DNA from: REEB481 sp039796915
GTDB lineage: Bacteria; Bacteroidota; Bacteroidia; NS11-12g; UBA955
DNA: 11,712 nt
Direction: 5' to 3'
NCBI GenBank assembly: GCA_039796915.1
Contig: JBDKIU010000245.1
Location: 1-11,712, forward strand
Each line of letters begins with the position of its first letter. The stretch's first letter is position 1. Made by a program: the position numbers and the translations under genes. Positions 1 to 5,839 of this stretch are shown here, one piece after another. A model generated the notes under the pieces. That model saw only the letters and a list, made by a program, of their open reading frames with translations. It ran no database searches and was not told where the DNA came from.

Positions 1-146
1 CGAACCATGGAATCTCCGGGCGCGGGCATCAACACATATGCGCCGGTAGCAGGAGTTACGGATACGGTTTCTTTTTCAGGAACAACTTTACGGCTTTTGC
101 AGGAAGCTGCAGCGATGAAGATGAGGAGCAGGAATATCCGATTCAC
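1..146 (-). CDS. Putative lipoprotein, N-terminal part only (runs off left edge)
   Basis: This is a minus-strand reading frame open from position 146 to the window edge, giving 48 codons. From a GTG start at 146-144 the protein begins MNRIFLLLIFIAAASCKSRK. That is a textbook type II signal peptide: a short Arg-containing n-region, a hydrophobic core (residues 4-14) and an A-A-S-C lipobox, with Cys16 as the predicted lipidated residue. After the Cys come basic residues (KSRK), then a Thr/Val/Pro-rich stretch. There is no acidic cluster of the kind known as the Bacteroidota surface-export signal, so a periplasm-facing lipoprotein is more likely (inference). An in-frame ATG at 200-198 would add 18 residues. 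I prefer the GTG because it gives a normal signal peptide. The mature domain lies outside the window, so no function can be assigned. Confidence 0.7.
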   Translation of the reverse strand, partial: MNRIFLLLIFIAAASCKSRKVVPEKETVSVTPATGAYVLMPAPGDSMV

Positions 147-150
147 CCCA

Positions 151-158
151 CAAAAATA
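151..158 (-). promoter_or_regulatory. Candidate Bacteroidota -7 promoter element for the lipoprotein gene
   Basis: Read on the minus strand, this is TATTTTTG, which matches the Bacteroidota sigma-factor -7 consensus TAnnTTTG exactly. It ends 4 nt before the GTG at 146, so a start site about 7 nt downstream would give a leaderless or nearly leaderless mRNA. No good TTTG-type -33 element sits at the expected distance, and an 8-bp match can occur by chance. Confidence 0.35.
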
Positions 159-184
159 GCGCGGCTGAAGAGGAATTGTTCTAT

Positions 185-192
185 TAGTTTTG
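185..192 (+). promoter_or_regulatory. Candidate Bacteroidota -7 promoter element for the polyprenyl synthase operon
   Basis: TAGTTTTG on the plus strand matches TAnnTTTG and lies 6 nt before the ATG at 199. The implied transcription start falls at or next to that ATG, which again suggests a leaderless message. A TTG occurs at 176-178, but that is too close to act as a standard -33 element, so only half of the promoter is supported. Confidence 0.35.
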
Positions 193-198
193 CCCCGC

Positions 199-1176
199 AT
201 GGCCATCACCCTTAAAGAACTGCAGGCGCCCATTGCGCAGGATCTTGCTGCTTTCGAACAGCTTTTTGCCATGAGCATGAAGAGCAGGGTTCCGCTGCTC
301 AATACCATCATGAACTACATTGTGAAGCGCAAAGGGAAGCAAATACGTCCCTTGTTTGTGATGTACAGCGCGCAACTCTGTGGTGGCATCAACGAGCGCA
401 CCTATCGCGCCGCCGCCCTGGTGGAATTACTGCATACCGCAACGCTGGTTCATGATGATGTGGTGGACGAAAGCTATGCACGCCGTGGGTTCTTCAGCAT
501 CAATGCGCTGTGGAAGAATAAAATTGCCGTGCTTGTGGGCGATTATTTGTTGAGCCGCGGTTTACTGCTGAGCATGGAGCACGACGATTTTGACCTCCTG
601 AAAATCACCAGCCGGGCCGTACGTGATATGAGTGAAGGCGAACTGATGCAGTTGGAACGCAGCCGCTTTCTGGACATCACCGAAGAAATCTATTTTGAAA
701 TCATCCGACAAAAAACAGCGTCGCTTATCGCCTCCTGTTGCGCCATTGGCGCTGCTTCGGCAGGAGCGGATGCAACACAGGTGGAACAGTTTCGCCTGTT
801 TGGGGAACGCATCGGATTGGCCTTCCAGATCCGCGATGATTTGTTTGACTTTGGCGACAACGACAGCGGCAAACCAACCGGAATAGACATCCGCGAAAAG
901 AAACTCACGCTGCCGCTGATTCATGCGCTGAAACAGGTTGCGCCTGCGGAAGCCAGGTCGATGCTGCGCCTGATCAAAGGGAATAAATCAGACCGTGAAA
1001 AGCTGAAACAGGTAACGGCGTTTGTGGCTGCACATGGCGGCATGGAATACGCACGGGAAATGATGAACACACTGAAAGCCGAAGCCTTTGCTGCCATCGC
1101 GCCGGTGCTTGCAGGAGGTGAACACCGCGTGGAGATGCCCAAACTGGTTGATTTTGTGATTGATCGTCGGCATTAA
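199..1176 (+). CDS. Long-chain all-trans polyprenyl diphosphate synthase
   Basis: A 325-residue class I isoprenyl diphosphate synthase, which elongates an allylic diphosphate with isopentenyl diphosphate in the cytoplasm. Both Asp-rich motifs are present: the first is HDDVVD (Asp86, Asp87, Asp90), followed by Arg95-Arg96; the second is DDLFD (213-217), followed by GKPTGID (224-230) and a TLPLIHAL segment. The KRKGKQIRP block (43-51) is the substrate-binding KxxR region. The residue five positions before the first motif is small (Ala81), which in this family goes with long products (C30-C40 or more). The likely role is the menaquinone side chain, as for IspB/HepT-type enzymes, but chain length cannot be read exactly. 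I chose the ATG at 199 over an in-frame TTG at 190 because the TTG overlaps the -7 element. There is no Shine-Dalgarno. It is the first gene of a three-gene plus-strand unit. Confidence 0.93.
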   Translation: MAITLKELQAPIAQDLAAFEQLFAMSMKSRVPLLNTIMNYIVKRKGKQIRPLFVMYSAQLCGGINERTYRAAALVELLHTATLVHDDVVDESYARRGFFSINALWKNKIAVLVGDYLLSRGLLLSMEHDDFDLLKITSRAVRDMSEGELMQLERSRFLDITEEIYFEIIRQKTASLIASCCAIGAASAGADATQVEQFRLFGERIGLAFQIRDDLFDFGDNDSGKPTGIDIREKKLTLPLIHALKQVAPAEARSMLRLIKGNKSDREKLKQVTAFVAAHGGMEYAREMMNTLKAEAFAAIAPVLAGGEHRVEMPKLVDFVIDRRH

Positions 1177-1179
1177 CCC

Positions 1180-1206
1180 GCTGCGCATTTTACTTATTTT
1201 CGCAGC
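1180..1206 (+). other. Intergenic hairpin just before the biotin carrier gene
   Basis: GCTGCG (1180-1185) is perfectly complementary to CGCAGC (1201-1206), with a 15-nt A/T-rich loop. It fills nearly all of the 31-bp gap between the synthase stop and the ATG at 1208, so if formed it would cover the ribosome landing site. A stem of 6 bp may be fortuitous. Confidence 0.3.
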
Positions 1207-1207
1207 C

Positions 1208-1702
1208 ATGCTGACGGCAAAACTCCACGGAAAAGAAATTGCGCTTAGCGAAGCTGGCGGCCAATGGGTGGCAGAAGGAATAGAATCGCTGGACATCCAT
1301 CCCATTTCCGAACGAAGGTTTCACCTGATTGCCGGACACCGCAGTTACGATGTGGAAGTGCTGGCCATCCACGCGGCTGAAAAAAAGGTCGTTCTGCGCA
1401 TGAACAACCGCCTGCATGAAGTGGTGCTGACCGATGCGTTTGACCGACTGCTGCACGACCTGGGTATGGATAAAGCCACCACGCACAAGGTGAACAACAT
1501 TAAAGCGCCCATGCCCGGTCTGGTGCTGCGCCTGGAAGTTGCCGAAGGCGATATGCTGGAAGCAGGTGCCAAGGTGCTGGTGCTGGAAGCCATGAAGATG
1601 GAAAATGTCATCAAATCGCCTGGCTCCGGTAAGGTGAAGCAGATTCTGGTGAAGCCCGGCACACCCGTGGATAAGAATCAGGTGCTCATCGAGCTGGAAT
1701 AA
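1208..1702 (+). CDS. Biotin carboxyl carrier subunit of acetyl/propionyl-CoA carboxylase
   Basis: A 164-residue biotinyl-domain protein. The C-terminal lipoyl/biotinyl domain (about 94-164) contains KAPMPGLV (99-106) and EAMKMENVI (127-135); Lys130 is the predicted biotinylated residue, with the usual Met on each side. The domain closes with GTPVDKNQVLIELE. The N-terminal ~90 residues look like the beta-rich extension seen in the ~160-residue carrier subunits of Bacteroidota acyl-CoA carboxylases. Its role is to carry CO2 on biotin between the biotin carboxylase and carboxyltransferase subunits. Neither partner is in this window, whereas in relatives this subunit often sits beside them. I chose the ATG at 1208; an in-frame TTG at 1160 would overlap the upstream gene and add a non-conserved leader. 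The gene lies 31 bp after the synthase and 32 bp before the membrane protein. A decarboxylase carrier role is possible but less likely. Confidence 0.88.
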   Translation: MLTAKLHGKEIALSEAGGQWVAEGIESLDIHPISERRFHLIAGHRSYDVEVLAIHAAEKKVVLRMNNRLHEVVLTDAFDRLLHDLGMDKATTHKVNNIKAPMPGLVLRLEVAEGDMLEAGAKVLVLEAMKMENVIKSPGSGKVKQILVKPGTPVDKNQVLIELE

Positions 1703-1703
1703 T

Positions 1704-1723
1704 CCGCGACGGGAACTCCGCGG
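1704..1723 (+). other. Short G+C hairpin after the biotin carrier gene
   Basis: CCGCG (1704-1708) pairs with CGCGG (1719-1723) across a 10-nt loop. It begins 1 nt after the carrier stop codon and is followed by a T-rich but interrupted stretch (TCTTACTGTTT) running up to the next ATG. It could be a weak partial terminator or an mRNA end-protecting stem; the 5-bp stem is marginal. Confidence 0.25.
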
Positions 1724-1734
1724 TCTTACTGTTT

Positions 1735-3189
1735 ATGAGGAGCCTTCGCTGGCAAAACATATGGCCCTTTTTGCTGCTGTTGGCTTTTGCCCTTCCTGTA
1801 TGCATCAACCTTGCTCAGGTTCCTGTAGCCTGGCTCGATGAAACCATGAACCTGGATCCTGCGGTTCAATGGCACCTGCACGGAACCTTTACGAGCGCAT
1901 TATGGCCCAATCAGGGCGCGGAGCAAAAGTTTATGTGTTACCTGCCGCTGGTTGAATGGTTTCACATGCTGAACCTCGGGTTTTTGCCCTGGGAGATTTT
2001 TTGGGTACGTCTGCCATTCCTCCTTTTGTTCCTTGCTGCTGCTGTTTGTTTTTACCTGCTGCTGGCAAAGGTTTGGAAACTGCACCCCGCCTGGTCTTTG
2101 CTCCTGCTCGCCATGCTGCTGTTCGACAAAGCGGTTTTTGAAATTCTGCGCAGCGTGCGCAGCGAAACCCTGGAATTGTCGCTGTTGGCGGTATGGCTGT
2201 TCCTGAATTTCAAACATCCGAAGCATCTGGCCGTGCCCATCATCGCCGGATTGTTGTTCATGGCGCATCCGAAGCTTTGGCCGGCCATTGGAGTCGGCAT
2301 GCTCTTCCAGCTGCCGCTGTGGTGGGGAACGTTTCGCTTCTGGCTTGCGCCGATGTTGTTTGCTGCGCCCACGCTGGCCTATTTCCTGTGGCTGGATGCG
2401 CCGATGGCCGCCTGGTGGCAGCAGCTTCAGGGACAAGCCGCCATGCACGGAGCTTCCGCGCATAAACTCTACGACCACTTTATTGCGCGCTATTGGCCAT
2501 ACTTTAAAGAACAGCCCTGGATGCCTTTGTTGCATGCATGCACCTGGATTCCCGCCCTCAGGCTGGCCCGCGCTTACGGACGGACGCTTCAGGCCATGCC
2601 AGCCTGGATGTGGATGGCGCAGGATCTGACCTGGCTCTTGATTTTGGCGCCGCACCACCGCTATCTGCCTCCGCACCATTTGCTCATGTACGTAGTTTGG
2701 GCGCAGTGGCTGGTCTGGAAACAACTTCCTTGGAAACAGCAATTCCGTTGGGCATTCTTGCCCGTTGGATTGCTGCTGCTACTTCCTTATTCAGGCCGGA
2801 TGGTGTTTGGGTTGTTGCAGCGGGAGGAACGCGATCCGGAACGCGTGCTTCAATGGCTGGATGGCGCATTGCCTCCCGGACAGCCGGGGAAAACACTTGT
2901 TATTGGCCACAGCATCGCCCATTATTACCTGCTTCGGCATAAAGACACGAACCTGCATTTTGCCCTGGAGATTTATCCGCAGAAATTCCGTTTTCGGGAT
3001 TACCAGCGGGTGTTTTACCTGGGCCATCACGGTCTTTCAGCTCCGGGCATACCTTATCCGCTGCCTGAACAGAAATACGGGATTCCGGCAACCTGGAGCG
3101 CCACGTATCGTGGACTCATCCTGTCGCCGGTACGCACCGAAGCTGAGATGGAAGCCCTGGTTGGTGCTTACCGCATTCCGTATCCCTGA
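1735..3189 (+). CDS. Multi-pass membrane protein, GT-C-type glycosyltransferase-like
   Basis: A 484-residue integral membrane protein. A first membrane segment (about 9-28) is followed by a loop with WLDET (33-37). A D-E pair after the first helix is typical of GT-C enzymes (PMT/ArnT/GT39-like families), where the Asp is catalytic. Further hydrophobic segments lie near 88-111, 117-130, 145-158, 165-177, 182-197, 201-220, 293-306, 312-328 and 337-361, and a soluble domain spans about 362-484. By family analogy it would transfer a sugar from a polyprenyl-phosphate donor to an extracytoplasmic acceptor. Neither donor nor acceptor can be inferred. The protein is strikingly Trp-rich (31 Trp). The ATG at 1735 starts 32 bp after the biotin carrier gene, with no Shine-Dalgarno. 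The stop lies 10 bp from the convergent ftsZ stop. Family assignment is by topology and the D-E motif only; it could be an uncharacterised membrane protein. Confidence 0.65.
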   Translation: MRSLRWQNIWPFLLLLAFALPVCINLAQVPVAWLDETMNLDPAVQWHLHGTFTSALWPNQGAEQKFMCYLPLVEWFHMLNLGFLPWEIFWVRLPFLLLFLAAAVCFYLLLAKVWKLHPAWSLLLLAMLLFDKAVFEILRSVRSETLELSLLAVWLFLNFKHPKHLAVPIIAGLLFMAHPKLWPAIGVGMLFQLPLWWGTFRFWLAPMLFAAPTLAYFLWLDAPMAAWWQQLQGQAAMHGASAHKLYDHFIARYWPYFKEQPWMPLLHACTWIPALRLARAYGRTLQAMPAWMWMAQDLTWLLILAPHHRYLPPHHLLMYVVWAQWLVWKQLPWKQQFRWAFLPVGLLLLLPYSGRMVFGLLQREERDPERVLQWLDGALPPGQPGKTLVIGHSIAHYYLLRHKDTNLHFALEIYPQKFRFRDYQRVFYLGHHGLSAPGIPYPLPEQKYGIPATWSATYRGLILSPVRTEAEMEALVGAYRIPYP

Positions 3190-3208
3190 CCGATGTGAAT
3201 CAGTCAGG
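3185..3208. terminator. Hairpin across convergent stop codons, possible bidirectional terminator
   Basis: CCTGAC (3185-3190) pairs with GTCAGG (3203-3208). After one mismatch, GAT (3192-3194) pairs with ATC (3199-3201), leaving a GTGA loop (3195-3198), a GNRA-type tetraloop when read as plus-strand RNA. The element contains the stop codons of both the membrane protein gene (3187-3189) and ftsZ (3200-3202). Neither side has a proper T-tract, so it is not a canonical intrinsic terminator. Confidence 0.35.
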
Positions 3209-4516
3209 ATTGTTGCTGTAGAAGGAGTTTTTCTTCAGCACGGGTGCACCGGTGTTTTCATCTTCCGTTAAGACCATTTTCGAAATGAACTGCTTGTCGC
3301 TTTCAGGAACCACTTCCAGCTTCACACCCATGCGCAGGTATGCCGGCGTGTTCAGTTGGTCATCGGTGACAGGCTGTTGGTGGGGAAGATTCAGGGTTTG
3401 CTGCTTGGGGTAATTTACCTGTTTAACTTGTGGCGGAAATGGTGGCGCTGGAGCTTGTTCTTCGCTGACTTCCTCGAGGTCAATGGGGATATGCACCAAA
3501 TCCTCGGGTTCAGGCGATTCTTCCACAGGAACAGTTCCCGAAAACTTGTCCTGGAAGCTGGTGGCAATGACCGTCACGCACAATTCTTCGCTGAGGTCAG
3601 GATTATGGCTAAGTCCCCATTTCAGTTTGGCGGTTTGGCCGGCCTGGTCCTGAAGGTAGCTGGTGATGGTTTTGATTTCCTTCATGGTCGGCTCGCTGTT
3701 TCCGTGCACGATGTTCACCAGCACGTGACGTGCGCCAATCAGCCGGATGTTGTCGAGCAGCGGAGAATCGAGGGCATTGCTTACGGCTAATGCAGCGCGA
3801 CGTTCACCTGCGCCAGTGCCCATGCCCATAACGGCTCTGCCGCTGTTGCGCATGGCTGTTTCCACGTCTTTGAAGTCCACATTCATGTAGCCGGTGCGGG
3901 TGATGATTTCCGCGATGCCTTTGGCGGCGGTGCAGAGCACATTGTCTGCGCTGGCGAAGGCTTTGCTGATGGGCAGGTCTTCGTACATTTCAAGGATGCG
4001 GTCGTTGATGATCACCAGCAGCGCATCCACGTGCGGGCGCAGTTTTTCCAGACCCTGTTCGGCCTGATGCCTGCGTTCCGGCCCTTCATCTTCGAAGGGA
4101 ATGGTTACAATGCCCACGGTGAGGATGCCCATTTGTTTGGCTATTTCCGCAATGACAGGCGCAGCGCCGGTACCGGTGCCGCCGCCCATTCCGGCAGTGA
4201 TAAATACCATTTTGGTTTGATGGCGCAGTACTTCAGCAATTTTATCGGCACTTTCCAGGGCGGCTTTCTGGCCTTGATCCGGCTCTGAACCCGCACCCAG
4301 ACCTTCGGTGAGTTGTGCGCCGAGCTGTATCTTATTGGGAACCGGACTGCTGCGCAGCGCCTGTGCATCGGTATTGCATACATAGAACTGCACACCTTCA
4401 ATGCCTTGTTTGAACATGTGGTTCACGGCATTGCTTCCACCGCCGCCTACACCAATAACTTTGATGATGGCCGGGCTGAGGGCAGGAATATCGGGGATGA
4501 TGTTGTTGAGTGGCAT
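3200..4516 (-). CDS. ftsZ: Cell division protein FtsZ
   Basis: A 438-residue tubulin-like GTPase that polymerises into the Z-ring at midcell. Visible motifs: the Gly-rich nucleotide loop VIGVGGGGSNAV (20-31), NTDAQAL (48-54), the tubulin signature GMGGGTGTGAAP (109-120), PFEDEG (140-145), and the synergy-loop motif NVDFKDV (212-218), whose acidic residues complete the GTPase site of the next subunit. The globular core ends near residue 322. A Pro/Gln-rich linker (about 323-388) follows, then a conserved tail beginning TPAYLRMGV and ending KKNSFYSNNPD, in the Bacteroidota style. At 438 residues it is short compared with many flavobacterial FtsZ proteins, because of the modest linker. The ATG at 4516 lies 8 nt after the ftsA stop without a Shine-Dalgarno, so coupling to ftsA is likely. 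It is the last gene of the dcw cluster and faces the membrane protein gene across 10 bp. Confidence 0.98.
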   Translation of the reverse strand: MPLNNIIPDIPALSPAIIKVIGVGGGGSNAVNHMFKQGIEGVQFYVCNTDAQALRSSPVPNKIQLGAQLTEGLGAGSEPDQGQKAALESADKIAEVLRHQTKMVFITAGMGGGTGTGAAPVIAEIAKQMGILTVGIVTIPFEDEGPERRHQAEQGLEKLRPHVDALLVIINDRILEMYEDLPISKAFASADNVLCTAAKGIAEIITRTGYMNVDFKDVETAMRNSGRAVMGMGTGAGERRAALAVSNALDSPLLDNIRLIGARHVLVNIVHGNSEPTMKEIKTITSYLQDQAGQTAKLKWGLSHNPDLSEELCVTVIATSFQDKFSGTVPVEESPEPEDLVHIPIDLEEVSEEQAPAPPFPPQVKQVNYPKQQTLNLPHQQPVTDDQLNTPAYLRMGVKLEVVPESDKQFISKMVLTEDENTGAPVLKKNSFYSNNPD

Positions 4517-4524
4517 AGGTTAAC

Positions 4525-5829
4525 TTAGTTGAAATCTTTAATACTTCCGTCGTCTAACAGGCCTTTTACGCGGCCAAAAATTCCGCTGAATCCGGTGAAC
4601 AGGCTCGATGTTTTTTTATTTTTCTCTGGTTCTGTGGCGGTTTGAACAGGGTCGAAGTTCTGAAGGCTGGTATCGTATCCCTTCAAAACCAGTCCCACGC
4701 CGGTAGCATACATGGGGCTTTTCACTTCATCCACCATGCCCATGCCGAGGTGCTGGTTTGGAATGCCCATCTGGGTATCCAGTCCGGTGATGCTTTCCAT
4801 CAGCAGGTTGATGTATTGCAGGTTGGCACCGCCTCCGGTAAGCACAATGCCGGCCGCGAGTTTGTTGGCGTAGCCTGACATGCGGATTTGATCATAGATC
4901 AGGTTGATGATTTCTGTGGCGCGTGCATGAATCACCAGCGAGAGGTTATACACGGAAATCTCTTTGGGTTTGCGCCCGGGGAAATCCTGGATGCTTTGAA
5001 TCTGATTCTTCCTGGATTCCTCCGGATAAGCGCTGCCGCACTTCACCTTCAGGGCTTCGGCTTGTTCTTTGCCCAGCTGAAACGCTTCGCGGATGTCGGC
5101 CGTGATGATGTCGCCGCCGTAAGGAATCACCGCAGTATGACGGATCAGGCCGTTGTGGAAGATGGCAATATCGGAAGTGCCGCCGCCAATATCTACCAGC
5201 GCCACGCCGCCTTCCATTTCTTCAGGGCTGAGCACCGCCCTTGCAGAGGCAACAGGTTCTACGAACAGGCCATCTACTTCGAGGCCGGCACGCTGAACGG
5301 CCTGGGTAATGTTTCGGGCCGCGGTGGTTTGACCGGTAATCACGTGATAGCTCGCTTCCAGCCTCATGCCGGTCATGCCTATCGGGTCGATGATGTCTGG
5401 TTCGCCGTCCACTTTGTATTCCTGAGGCATGATGTGGATGACTTCCAGGTCGTTGCCGAGGTAGATGTTTTGCATTTCTTCCTCCATACGCTTCAGCTCT
5501 TCAGCCGTGATTTCTTCATGGCTGTTGGTGCGGATTTTTGTTTTGGGGAATTGCTTGCTGTGGATGTGGTGTCCGGCGATGCCCACATGAACCCTGGCAA
5601 TATCGATGTTGCTTTGTTTGCTGGCGATGGCAACGGCCGCTTTGATGGCATCTACGGTCTTTCCGATGTTGCATACCATGCCACGGGCAACACCTCCCAT
5701 GCTGGGTGATTTTCCAATACCCAATACATTGATCTTTCCGTGTTCGTTCATCTGCCCGACAATTGCACAAATCTTGGTTGTGCCTATGTCCAGTCCCACA
5801 ATAATTTTCTCTGATTTTTCCTTGCGCAT
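4525..5829 (-). CDS. ftsA: Cell division protein FtsA
   Basis: A 434-residue actin/Hsp70-fold ATPase that anchors FtsZ to the inner membrane and signals to the septal synthases. Phosphate-1 loop: GLDIGTTKI (12-20). The FtsA-specific 1C region lies around 85-165. Phosphate-2 loop: DIGGGTSD (213-220). Adenosine-binding motif: VLTGGGANL (329-337). Past a charged linker (about 395-408) the C-terminus contains FTGFSGIFGRVKGLLDD (411-427), a plausible amphipathic membrane-targeting helix. The ATG at 5829 is chosen because it leaves the usual short leader before the first nucleotide loop and sits 10 nt after the ftsQ stop. An in-frame ATG at 5877 would add 16 residues, all encoded inside the ftsQ tail. 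The upstream sequence is A-rich rather than Shine-Dalgarno-like, as is common in Bacteroidota. Confidence 0.97.
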   Translation of the reverse strand: MRKEKSEKIIVGLDIGTTKICAIVGQMNEHGKINVLGIGKSPSMGGVARGMVCNIGKTVDAIKAAVAIASKQSNIDIARVHVGIAGHHIHSKQFPKTKIRTNSHEEITAEELKRMEEEMQNIYLGNDLEVIHIMPQEYKVDGEPDIIDPIGMTGMRLEASYHVITGQTTAARNITQAVQRAGLEVDGLFVEPVASARAVLSPEEMEGGVALVDIGGGTSDIAIFHNGLIRHTAVIPYGGDIITADIREAFQLGKEQAEALKVKCGSAYPEESRKNQIQSIQDFPGRKPKEISVYNLSLVIHARATEIINLIYDQIRMSGYANKLAAGIVLTGGGANLQYINLLMESITGLDTQMGIPNQHLGMGMVDEVKSPMYATGVGLVLKGYDTSLQNFDPVQTATEPEKNKKTSSLFTGFSGIFGRVKGLLDDGSIKDFN

Positions 5830-5839
5830 GGGTATGTAT

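Noticed and set aside
1191..1202. TATTTTCG as an internal promoter for the biotin carrier gene
   Set aside because: It has one mismatch to TAnnTTTG at a key position, no -33 partner, and only 31 bp separate the genes, so read-through from the synthase gene is the simpler view.
1900..2742. 280-codon open frame on the minus strand opposite the membrane protein gene
   Set aside because: Its product is a Gln/Arg/Pro-rich low-complexity string, the mirror of Leu/Trp codons on the other strand. The plus-strand protein has coherent membrane topology.
4888..5709. 273-codon open frame on the plus strand opposite ftsA
   Set aside because: It lies wholly within ftsA, its protein is rich in His, Phe, Gly and Asp with no recognisable motif, and such long antisense frames arise from codon bias in moderately G+C-rich genes.
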